This document shows, piece by piece, positions 42,816 through 51,386 of a DNA stretch of 64,000 nt. The notes below the pieces were generated by a model. It did not search any database, was not told the DNA's origin, and saw only the letters and a list, made by a program, of their open reading frames with translations. A program made the position numbers and the translations under genes. The stretch's first letter is position 1; each line of letters begins with the position of its first letter. The DNA is from Mucilaginibacter rubeus (GTDB lineage: Bacteria > Bacteroidota > Bacteroidia > Sphingobacteriales > Sphingobacteriaceae), in NCBI RefSeq assembly GCF_014643835.1, contig NZ_BMKD01000008.1, forward strand, positions 62,001 to 126,000, read 5' to 3'.

Positions 42816-45293
42816 ATGAACCGCATTTTTAAAAAAACGTACTTGCTTGTTTCCGGACTGGCAGCATCGTTTGTTGCACAAACAGCGCTGGCACAAGATA
42901 AGATGCCGTCTTATCCGCTGATCACGCACAACACTTATTTCAGCATCTGGTCAAACACCGATAAGTTAAATGAATCAACCACCAAACACTGGACCGGGAA
43001 AGACCAATCGTTACTGGGCCTCATTAAGGTTGATGGCAATTACTACCGTTTTATGGGCGCATCGGCCGTTAATTATAAAACCATTTTAGCAGCTACCGAC
43101 GAAAAATCGTACAACAGCCAATACCTGGCCGAAACTGCCCCGGCAGCAGGTTGGGAAAAACCGGGCTTTAATGATCAGGCCTGGAAAAGCAGCGCTGCGC
43201 CATTTGGCGATGAACGTGCAAGCAAAGGCACCGAATGGAGAGGTAAAGACATTTGGGTTCGTCGCAAATTCAATATTGCCGAATTACCGAAAGGCCGTTT
43301 AATGCTGAAAATTTATCATGATGATGAAGCCGAAGTATACCTGAACGGCCAGCGGATTGCTGCCGAAGGTGGTGCTAATGGCGATTTTGAAACTGTTGCA
43401 TTGCCTGCCAGTGCAAAATCGAATCTGAAAGCAGGCGAAAACGTTTTGGCTATCCATTGTAAAAACACCGGTGGCGGCTCGTTTATTGATGCCGGTCTTG
43501 CTGAAGAAGTGTTGAGCAAGGATGACGAAGCCGTTAAACTGGCTGAGCAAACCAGCGTTAAAGTTACAGCTACCCAAACCGTATATAACTTTAAAGCAGG
43601 TGAGGTAAACCTGAAAGTTACGTTCACTTCGCCATTGGTTATGGGCGATTTGAAATTACTTACCACCCCGGTATCATACATCACTTACCAATTGAAATCA
43701 ACCGATGGGAAAGCTCATGATGTTCAGATCTATCAGGGGGTATCAAGCAATCTGGCTGTAAATACACCATCACAGGAAGTTACGGTATCAAAATACAGTC
43801 AGAACGGCCTTAAGCTGTTAAAAGCCGGCACTGTGGAACAACCGGTATTACAGAAAAAAGGTGATAACCTGCGTATTGACTGGGGCTATGTTTATGTTGC
43901 TTCGTCAACCGCCGGAGCTAAACAATACATCACTCCCGAAGGTGATGCTGTTTCATCATTCCTGGGCGCCCAAAAAGGTGAAGCTACGGTTACTGGTAAA
44001 CAATTCATGTTAAGCACAGTATTACCATTTGGTAAAGTGACTGCTGCGCCGGTATCTAAATTTATTTCGGTTGGGTATGATGACATCTATGCTATCCAAT
44101 ACTTCAAAACCAATTTAAGACCATGGTGGAGGAATACCCCGGGTGCTACTATTGAAGGCGTACTGAGCGATGCTACCAAAGCCTACGCTAAAGTGATGGG
44201 CACTTGTGTAAAAACAGATGCTAAGATCTGGGCCGACGCGGTTAAAGCCGGTGGTGAAAAATATGCTAAGTTATGTGTAATGGCTTATCGTCAAAGTATT
44301 GCCGCGCACCAGGTAGTTAAAAGCCCGGAGGGCGAATTGTTATTCTTATCTAAAGAGAACTTTAGCAATGGCTCAATCAACACGGTTGACATTACTTACC
44401 CTTCGGCTCCAATGTACCTGCTATACAATCCTGATTTGTTGAAAGGCATGATGAACGGCATCTTCTATTTCAGCGAAAGCGGTAAATGGAACAAACCTTA
44501 TTCATCGCACGATTTGGGCACCTACCCATTGGCAAACGGCCAAACTTATGGTGAAGATATGCCGGTTGAAGAAAGCGGCAACATGATCATCCTTAACGCT
44601 GCTTTAGCGAAAGTTGAAGGCAATGCCAACTACGCTAAAAAGCACTGGAAAACATTAACCATCTGGACTGAATACCTTGCCAAATCAGGCTTTGATCCGG
44701 GTAGCCAATTGTGTACTGATGATTTTGCCGGTCACCTGGCGCATAATGCCAACTTATCGGTAAAAGCTATTGTAGCCATTGACGCCTACGGCGAATTAGC
44801 AGGTATGTTAGGTGATGCCGCAACCGCTAAAAAGTACAAAGCGATGGCTAAAGATATGGCCAAAAAATGGGAAGAAAAAGCCAATGCCGGCGACCACTAC
44901 GGCCTGGTGTTTGACAGCAAAGATACCTGGAGCCAGAAATACAACATGGTTTGGGATAAAGTGTTGGGTTTGAAATTATTCCCTCAAAAAGTGTATGATA
45001 CCGAGCTTAAATACTATTTAGCACACCAAAAAGAGTTTGGTTTGCCGCTTGATAGCCGTAAAACCTACACAAAAAGCGATTGGATCCTTTGGACTGCATC
45101 TATGGCCGATAATAGAGCTGATTTCAACGCTTTAGTTGCTCCGGTTTACAAATTTGCTACCGAAACTTCATCGCGCGTACCACTAAGCGACTGGCATGAA
45201 ACTACCAATGGTAAAATGGTAGGCTTCCAGGCGCGTAGTGTGATTGGCGGTTATTATATGAAAACTTTAAGGGATAAGTTGGCGGCTAAGTAA
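42816..45293 (+). CDS. Large GtaA-like protein with DUF4964/DUF5127/DUF4965/DUF1793 domains
   Basis: This 825-residue secreted protein has a signal peptide ending QTALAQ. It starts with a DUF4964-like segment (SYPLITHNTYFSIWSN). Residues about 107-228 form an extra jelly-roll with DIWVRRKFNIAELPKGRLML, YHDDEAEVYLNGQRI and GENVLAIHCKNTGGGSFIDA, typical of carbohydrate-binding sandwich domains. DUF5127, DUF4965 and a DUF1793/GtaA alpha/alpha barrel follow (from about residue 430). Databases call relatives glutaminases because of fungal GtaA, but the true activity in bacteria is unsettled. It follows a sulfatase in the same operon, so a glycan role is possible. Confidence 0.85.
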   Translation: MNRIFKKTYLLVSGLAASFVAQTALAQDKMPSYPLITHNTYFSIWSNTDKLNESTTKHWTGKDQSLLGLIKVDGNYYRFMGASAVNYKTILAATDEKSYNSQYLAETAPAAGWEKPGFNDQAWKSSAAPFGDERASKGTEWRGKDIWVRRKFNIAELPKGRLMLKIYHDDEAEVYLNGQRIAAEGGANGDFETVALPASAKSNLKAGENVLAIHCKNTGGGSFIDAGLAEEVLSKDDEAVKLAEQTSVKVTATQTVYNFKAGEVNLKVTFTSPLVMGDLKLLTTPVSYITYQLKSTDGKAHDVQIYQGVSSNLAVNTPSQEVTVSKYSQNGLKLLKAGTVEQPVLQKKGDNLRIDWGYVYVASSTAGAKQYITPEGDAVSSFLGAQKGEATVTGKQFMLSTVLPFGKVTAAPVSKFISVGYDDIYAIQYFKTNLRPWWRNTPGATIEGVLSDATKAYAKVMGTCVKTDAKIWADAVKAGGEKYAKLCVMAYRQSIAAHQVVKSPEGELLFLSKENFSNGSINTVDITYPSAPMYLLYNPDLLKGMMNGIFYFSESGKWNKPYSSHDLGTYPLANGQTYGEDMPVEESGNMIILNAALAKVEGNANYAKKHWKTLTIWTEYLAKSGFDPGSQLCTDDFAGHLAHNANLSVKAIVAIDAYGELAGMLGDAATAKKYKAMAKDMAKKWEEKANAGDHYGLVFDSKDTWSQKYNMVWDKVLGLKLFPQKVYDTELKYYLAHQKEFGLPLDSRKTYTKSDWILWTASMADNRADFNALVAPVYKFATETSSRVPLSDWHETTNGKMVGFQARSVIGGYYMKTLRDKLAAK

Positions 45294-45316
45294 AGCCACC
45301 AACTTTAATAATTGGA

Positions 45317-45350
45317 AAAGGAGTCTGCATAGCAGGCTCCTTTTTTTGTT
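45317..45350 (+). terminator. Rho-independent terminator
   Basis: The stem AAAGGAG-CTGC / CAG-CTCCTTT has small mismatches, a short loop and a tail of TTTTTTT. It ends the sulfatase/DUF4965 operon. Confidence 0.8.
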
Positions 45351-45415
45351 CTGGTATATTTTTATACATTTAGATCTGACTCCACCACAAAAGATAAACG
45401 ACTAAATCAATTTTA

Positions 45416-45907
45416 ATGCGGAGAGTAATAATTGTTATATTAGGATTAGCCCTAATGGGATTTATCGGCACTTGTATTTATTTCGTTGCTGGTGTAAGCT
45501 CTACCATCCCACCGATAAAAAAGTATGTATTCTTTGGTAATGTCAATAGCTTTTTATTGGGAATGCAAAAATATGCGGCGGCTGATTCGGAAATACTCTT
45601 TAAAATAACAGATACGACTGGAAATAAGCAAAACGGCTATGGAATTTATATGAATCTTGAGATAAGAAATTCGAACTCAGATATAGAATACAATTTAAAA
45701 TGTGGAGAAAAAGACAACGAAGGCATACGAAGTACAATAGTCAAACTAATTGGGATCCACGATAAAAATAATTACAAATTAGGGGGGTATGGAATAGAGG
45801 GCATCGGAGTTAGACAAATGGTATCTGATTTTGAAACAGGCTTCTTAGTTAAATTAAAAGAAAAAGAAGGGATTGCTGTTAAACCATATATCGACAATCA
45901 CAGATAA
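45416..45907 (+). CDS. A/T-rich orphan gene, membrane-anchored
   Basis: This 163-residue protein has one N-terminal hydrophobic stretch (VIIVILGLALMGFIGTCIYFVA) and a soluble part with no recognised domain. Its codons are visibly richer in A and T than those of the neighbours (many AAA, ATA and AAT codons). It lies between a terminator and the AsmA-like gene with no operon partner. This looks like a recently acquired gene, but coding status rests only on the open frame and its signal-like start. The function is unknown. Confidence 0.6.
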   Translation: MRRVIIVILGLALMGFIGTCIYFVAGVSSTIPPIKKYVFFGNVNSFLLGMQKYAAADSEILFKITDTTGNKQNGYGIYMNLEIRNSNSDIEYNLKCGEKDNEGIRSTIVKLIGIHDKNNYKLGGYGIEGIGVRQMVSDFETGFLVKLKEKEGIAVKPYIDNHR

Positions 45908-46035
45908 ATCAAGCTTGTTAATCGGTTTTTTACCCCCCTCCCTCATCTTTCCCTAACATTACAATCATCATAATTTGATACTTAATAATTAGGTTTTATG
46001 ATTACTTTCATGCTTCGTTAGCTATAATAATTTCT

Positions 46036-49000
46036 ATGCCGCTCCCCTTAAAAAAAATATTGGTTAAAACGCTTAAAATAAGCGCCATCACCGTTGTTAG
46101 TTTATTGCTGTTGATGTTCCTGTTACCTTATCTTTTTCCCGAAACAGTGACTCAGAAAATAAAGCAATGGGCCGCCGGCAGCGTAAACAGCAAGCTTTCG
46201 TTTTCGAGTACGCGCTTATCATTCTTTAAAAAGTTCCCGTCGTTAACGCTTACACTGAATGATTTTGTATTGAATGGCAGCATACCTTTTCAGGATGATA
46301 CACTAATTTCGGCTAAGGAAATTTCGCTGGCTATAGATCTTTCTTCGGTGTTTAAAAGCAAAATCAATGTAAATAAGATCTATCTTGATCATGCGTTGAT
46401 CAACATCCAGGTTGACAGTGCCGGTAAAGCCAATTACAATGTTTACAAATCATCTCCACCTAAACAGGATAATAAAGCGGATACCGCAAGCGCATCATTA
46501 GGGATTGAACAGATTTTGATAGACAAAAGCCACCTGGTTTATGACGACCGCTCACTGCCCATGCAGATCAACGCGCGGGAACTTAACTATAAAGGCAGCG
46601 GCGATTTAAGCAAAGACATCTTTGACCTTTATAGTCATGTTGATGCTGCTTCGGTAGATTTTTATTACGGCAATAAGGCCTACGTGCTCAAGAAAAAAGT
46701 AAATGCCGACCTCGTTACCAGTATCAATACCAAATCATTGGCCTTCGCATTTCAAAAAAACGACCTGCTTATTAACAAGCTCCCGGTTAAATTTAAGGGT
46801 AGGTTTGAGTTTTTGAAAGATGGCTATGATATGGATTTCAAGATCAGGAGTGATCAAAATGATCTTGGCGATGTTTTTACCGCCATTCCGGATGAATATG
46901 CCAAGTATGTTGATAACATGGATATCAGCGGTAATGGCATCATCCAGCTTGATCTGAGCGGAAAGTACATCGCCTCAAAAAATATTATGCCTAACCTGGG
47001 TATCAGCATGAAAGTGCGCGACGGTTCCATCGTTAACAAAAGTACCCCCGCGCCGGTTAAAAACCTGTACCTGAATATGGATGCCAGTTTGCCTGGCCTC
47101 AACCCCGACAGTTTAAAAATTAATATTGATTCAGTTTATTTCAATATTGGTAAGGACTACTTTGGTTCGGTACTGAAATTAAAGGGAATCAAATCGCCAT
47201 ACATTTATGCTAAAGTGAATACCGAAATTGACCTGGAGCAATGGTACAAGGTTTTTGGCATTAAACCATTCCAGGTAAAAGGAAGATATGGTTTGCATTT
47301 ACTGGCCGAAGGTAAGTACACCACCGGCATCAGGAAAACTGGACTAAGGCAAAAGGTCGATACCGTGATAACCAGTATTCCCCAATTTAAACTCAGGTCA
47401 ACTTTCAGAAATGGCTATTTTAAATACAGCAAGCTGCCGCAGTCTATCAACAATATCAGTTTTGACCTGGATGCCGCTTGTCCGGATCATAACATTGCCA
47501 ATGCCACTGTGGATGTGCGCAACCTGAACATTAATGCACTTAATAATTACATCAAAGGCTATCTAAAATTAAGCAATAAGGCTGGTGCATTGATTGATGC
47601 CGGGTTGAATGCTAAATTCCATTTAGATGATATCAGGCAGTTTTACCCGGTTGATAGTATTGATTTCCGCGGTGATTTTGATGCTAACCTGCAAAGTAAA
47701 GGCAGGTATATTCCGGCCCGGCGCATCTTCCCGGTTACCAATGCGGAGATCAACCTGAAAAACGGATATATCCAAACCAAATACTATCCGCACCCTATGC
47801 AAAATGTACAGGTTAGCGTAAATATTTTTAACAACACCGGCTCGCTAAAAGGGCTTAAGGTGGATATTAAACCGGTATCCTTCAATTTTGAAGGCCAGCC
47901 ATTTTTACTGAGGGCCAACCTCCGCAATTTTGACGACCTTGATTATAACGTAACTTCTCGAGGTAGCCTTGACCTTGGTAAAATTTATAAAGTATTTGCC
48001 ATAAAAGGATATGATGTAAATGGTTTTGTAAGCACCAACTTTAAACTGAAAGGAAAGCAAAGCGATGCAACCAGCGGTCGTTATGATAAGCTGGATAATT
48101 CGGGCAGTATGAAGGTAAAAAATATCAAACTTACTACCGAACTGTTCCCGAAACCATTTTTTATCACCAACGGCGTATTCAGCTTTAACCAGGATAAAAT
48201 GAAGTTTGATCAGTTTAAGGCTAACTATGGTAAATCAATAGTAGTGCTTGACGGTGCTTTATCCAATGTAATAGGCTATGCCATGCAACCAAATTCGCCG
48301 TTAAAAGGTGAGTTTAATTTGAAGAGCGATTTGATCATTGCCGATGATTTTATGGCTTTTGCAGGTGTGCCTGCATCTGCCAAACCAACCAAATCATCGG
48401 GTGTGATATTGGTGCCCTCCAATCTTGATCTTAATTTTGCTGCTGATGTAAAAAAAGTTAAATATAACGGACTGGATATCAGCGACGCAAAAGGCGCAAT
48501 GAATGTTACCAACGGGCAGATCGTACTTAAGCAAACTGGTTTCAGCCTGATAGGTGCCCCTGTAGTGATGGACGCCACTTATGGCAGCATCAATCCGCAA
48601 AAAGCATTTTTTGATTATCACATCAACGCGAAAGAGTTTGATATTCAGAGGGCCTACCGCGAAATTAAGTTATTTCATGATATGGCAACTTCGGCCGAGC
48701 ATGTACAAGGTATTGTATCTTTAGATTATAAGCTTGCGGGTAAGCTTAACAGCGATATGAAACCGGTTTACCCATCATTAAAAGGCGGTGGCGTACTTTC
48801 TGTAAAACAAGTAAAAGTATACGGATTGAAATTATTAAGTGCGGTTGGCAAGCAAACCGGTCATGACAGTGTTGGCCACGGCGATGTAAAAAAGGTTGAT
48901 ATCAAAAGTACTATAGCCAATAACATCATGACTATAGAACGTACCAAAATGCGGATTGCAGGTTTCAGGCCGAGATTTGAAGGACAGGTGGGTTTGGATG

Positions 49001-49152
49001 GCAAACTGAACCTGAAATTCAGGCTGGGGCTGCCGCCCTTCGGTATCTTCGGCATCCCGATGACTATCACCGGTACCCAGGATAAACCTATTATCCATTT
49101 GGGCAAAGGCAAAAAAGAGGATGAGCTGAAAGAAACTCAGGACGACGAGTAA
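46036..49152 (+). CDS. AsmA-like large membrane protein
   Basis: This 1038-residue protein has one N-terminal helix (ISAITVVSLLLLMFLLPYLF) and then a long run of beta-rich repeats, with a C-terminal AsmA_2-like domain (VDIKSTIANNIMTIERTKMRIAGF and RLGLPPFGIFGIPMTITG). Proteins of the AsmA/TamB superfamily bridge the inner and outer membranes and are thought to move lipids or help outer membrane assembly. Asparagine, lysine and aspartate dominate the middle. It ends KEDELKETQDDE. It stands alone; a repeat region follows. Confidence 0.85.
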   Translation: MPLPLKKILVKTLKISAITVVSLLLLMFLLPYLFPETVTQKIKQWAAGSVNSKLSFSSTRLSFFKKFPSLTLTLNDFVLNGSIPFQDDTLISAKEISLAIDLSSVFKSKINVNKIYLDHALINIQVDSAGKANYNVYKSSPPKQDNKADTASASLGIEQILIDKSHLVYDDRSLPMQINARELNYKGSGDLSKDIFDLYSHVDAASVDFYYGNKAYVLKKKVNADLVTSINTKSLAFAFQKNDLLINKLPVKFKGRFEFLKDGYDMDFKIRSDQNDLGDVFTAIPDEYAKYVDNMDISGNGIIQLDLSGKYIASKNIMPNLGISMKVRDGSIVNKSTPAPVKNLYLNMDASLPGLNPDSLKINIDSVYFNIGKDYFGSVLKLKGIKSPYIYAKVNTEIDLEQWYKVFGIKPFQVKGRYGLHLLAEGKYTTGIRKTGLRQKVDTVITSIPQFKLRSTFRNGYFKYSKLPQSINNISFDLDAACPDHNIANATVDVRNLNINALNNYIKGYLKLSNKAGALIDAGLNAKFHLDDIRQFYPVDSIDFRGDFDANLQSKGRYIPARRIFPVTNAEINLKNGYIQTKYYPHPMQNVQVSVNIFNNTGSLKGLKVDIKPVSFNFEGQPFLLRANLRNFDDLDYNVTSRGSLDLGKIYKVFAIKGYDVNGFVSTNFKLKGKQSDATSGRYDKLDNSGSMKVKNIKLTTELFPKPFFITNGVFSFNQDKMKFDQFKANYGKSIVVLDGALSNVIGYAMQPNSPLKGEFNLKSDLIIADDFMAFAGVPASAKPTKSSGVILVPSNLDLNFAADVKKVKYNGLDISDAKGAMNVTNGQIVLKQTGFSLIGAPVVMDATYGSINPQKAFFDYHINAKEFDIQRAYREIKLFHDMATSAEHVQGIVSLDYKLAGKLNSDMKPVYPSLKGGGVLSVKQVKVYGLKLLSAVGKQTGHDSVGHGDVKKVDIKSTIANNIMTIERTKMRIAGFRPRFEGQVGLDGKLNLKFRLGLPPFGIFGIPMTITGTQDKPIIHLGKGKKEDELKETQDDE

Positions 49153-49208
49153 AAGTGCTTGCTGGTCTCATTTGTTTGAAAGAAATAAAAGCGTCGGGTT
49201 GTGTGATT

Positions 49209-49324
49209 CCCTCCCCTGGGAGGGTGTAGGGAGGGGTTTCATTGCCTTGCCTACTCCTTTTAAATAGCGGATAAACCCCTCCCTGCCACTACGCATTCCC
49301 ACCACGCCCCTCCCGAAGGAAGGA
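49209..49324. repeat. C-rich/G-rich intergenic repeat cluster
   Basis: AGGGAGGGGTTT (49228-49239) is exactly complementary to AAACCCCTCCCT (49273-49284). Further CCCTCCC and CACGCCCCTCCC blocks flank it. This type of repeat is frequent between genes in Bacteroidota. It lies in the 334-base gap between the AsmA-like gene and the TPR-HTH gene. The rest of that gap (49325-49486) is A/T-rich and holds nothing recognisable. Confidence 0.75.
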
Positions 49325-49486
49325 ATTGAAAAAACTTCCGCTGCAGATTATATGAATGTAAAATAGTTAACACACGATTGTTAGTTAACATTAAGTTCAT
49401 ATTGAAATGCTTCTTTTGTTTGTCTTTTCGTACGCAGGTATCAGAAGAAGATTTCTTTGCAATGACAATCCGCTTAGTTTTCAGAT

Positions 49487-51130
49487 ATGATTAAACTCTA
49501 CACCAGGCTTATTCAATTAACATTTTACCTGTTTGTATTAATATCTGGTACAGCGGCACAGGCACAATCAAACAAAACCGACCGGTTTCAGCAGCTTCAA
49601 TTGCTCTCACAGCAACATCCCGATTCGGTGCTTATCATTCTGAAAAAACTCCACGCCGATGCTGTTCAGGATAATGATAATCTTACCGCCGGCTTGAGTC
49701 TGCAGCAAATGGGGCAGATCTGTTTTGACCAGGGGCATTACGCGCAAGCCCTTGATTTTTATTTACACGCCGATAAGGTATTCGCGCAAGTAGGCAACAA
49801 GGATTTATTGGCCGACAATTGGGGCAAGATGGGCATCTTGTATTATTACAACAGGCAGCCTGACAAGTCATTTCAGTTATATAACAAGGCACTCAATCTT
49901 TACAAAGCAACCAACAACAAAAAAGGCCAGGCCGAGATCTTTGGAGCGATAGGGCATTTGTATGAAAAGCATCATAAGTATGACAGCTCCTTTTATTACC
50001 AGCGCCTGGCGCTAAACCGCTATCAGCGCATAGGAGATGATTATGGGCAAGCAAAAATATACGAGAACCTTGGCAGTATCCATGAGGATCTGGCCAATTA
50101 TGATTCATCATATTCCTGCTTCAGAAAATCATTAGAGATTTATAACAAGTACAATAATGAAGTTGCCAGTATTGAGGTGATCAATAACATTGGCGATATT
50201 TTGCGGAAAACCGGTAAATATGAAGAAGGGATCCGGCAATCGCGCAAGGCTTATGCGCTGTCATTAAACACAGGAAACCTGTACCAGTTAGCTGCTTCCT
50301 GTCGTGACCTCGGTAAGTCGTATCAACTGCTTAACCGGATGGATAGCGCCTATCATTACCTTGAATTGAGCCGTAAATACTCGCTTGAGGTGTATTCGAG
50401 GGAGAGCATTAAGCAAACTTCATTTTTGCAGGTGTTGTATGATATGGATAAAAAGAGCGATGAAATTACCCGGCTCAATAACATCCGGAAAACTAACCAG
50501 ATAGTTACCATTGCCGGCGTTACCATTTCCCTGTTGCTTGTCGTTCTCGGTTTTGTAACCTTCAGCAGGCAACGCCTCAAAATACGCGACCAGCGTGTCC
50601 TGGCCGAGCAAAACCGGTCGATTTTTGAAGCCCAACGCGATTTGATGGAGCTGGAGCTCAAGAATAAACAACTGGAAGAGGAAAGCCTTAAACAACAGCT
50701 GGAACTTAAAGGGCAGGAGCTGTCATCGCACACCTTAAACCTGATCAAGAATAACCAGTTGTTAGAGAGCATGCGCAATACGTTGCAGGATATGGTGAAA
50801 GAAGATAAGCGTGATCAGAAGCGGCAGATGCAGCAAATTATCCAGCAAATAAATCAAAGCTTTAATCACGAGCAGCACTGGAAAGAGTTTACGGTAGCTT
50901 TTGAACAAGTTCACCAAAGCTTTTTTGAAAAGCTGAAACAACGCAGTACAGATCTTACCTCAACAGATCTGCGTTTGATAGCCCTGCTTAAAGTCAACAT
51001 GGATTCGAAGGATATTGCCGGTTTGTTGGGCATCTCTATTGATAGTTTACGGGTTGCCCGTTACCGTTTACGCAAGAAACTCAACATTGACCAGGGCGAA
51101 AATCTTACCACTTTTATACAGGCCCTATAA
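49487..51130 (+). CDS. Membrane-bound TPR protein with C-terminal HTH (regulator)
   Basis: This 547-residue protein has a signal sequence, then TPR repeats (residues about 35-300, for example ADNWGKMGILYYYNRQPDKS and AEIFGAIGHLYEKHHKYDSS), a membrane helix near TIAGVTISLLLVVLGFVTF, a long coiled coil (about 370-470) and a C-terminal helix-turn-helix with LRLIALLKVNMDSKDIAGLL and SLRVARYRLRKKLNI. The HTH resembles LuxR-type winged domains. The topology implies periplasmic TPRs and a cytoplasmic DNA-binding end, a one-component sensor style known in Bacteroidota. It sits just upstream of the TonB receptor/phytase genes and is the best candidate for their regulator. Confidence 0.88.
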   Translation: MIKLYTRLIQLTFYLFVLISGTAAQAQSNKTDRFQQLQLLSQQHPDSVLIILKKLHADAVQDNDNLTAGLSLQQMGQICFDQGHYAQALDFYLHADKVFAQVGNKDLLADNWGKMGILYYYNRQPDKSFQLYNKALNLYKATNNKKGQAEIFGAIGHLYEKHHKYDSSFYYQRLALNRYQRIGDDYGQAKIYENLGSIHEDLANYDSSYSCFRKSLEIYNKYNNEVASIEVINNIGDILRKTGKYEEGIRQSRKAYALSLNTGNLYQLAASCRDLGKSYQLLNRMDSAYHYLELSRKYSLEVYSRESIKQTSFLQVLYDMDKKSDEITRLNNIRKTNQIVTIAGVTISLLLVVLGFVTFSRQRLKIRDQRVLAEQNRSIFEAQRDLMELELKNKQLEEESLKQQLELKGQELSSHTLNLIKNNQLLESMRNTLQDMVKEDKRDQKRQMQQIIQQINQSFNHEQHWKEFTVAFEQVHQSFFEKLKQRSTDLTSTDLRLIALLKVNMDSKDIAGLLGISIDSLRVARYRLRKKLNIDQGENLTTFIQAL

Positions 51131-51277
51131 GTTGGTTATTGTTAATTTCTTCATTTTTTGGGGCTTAACATTAGTTTAATGTAACGGTAACTGAATGATA
51201 ATGGAGGTTTTTGTTTTAATTATTTTATTGAAAATCAATTAATTGTATTTTTTAGTTGCTGTTGCGTATACGCCCCG

Positions 51278-51303
51278 TGTAACGCTGTTTCCTTTTTGTA
51301 ACG
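51278..51303. promoter_or_regulatory. Candidate activator sites: TGTAACG repeats
   Basis: TGTAACG occurs at 51278-51284 and 51297-51303 (19 bases apart), and once more at 51180-51186. A near-consensus -7 box CACTTTTG lies at 51336-51343, placing the two close sites roughly 45-70 bases before the expected transcription start. The heptamer resembles half of a Pho-box (CTGTAAC), which fits the downstream phytase, but this is inference. Confidence 0.35.
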
Positions 51304-51386
51304 GCATATTTTAGCAGATGTATTGTGGGTTTAAACACTTTTGCGCCGTCAAAAAAGCAAATCACAATTGCATTAATCGTCGCAAA

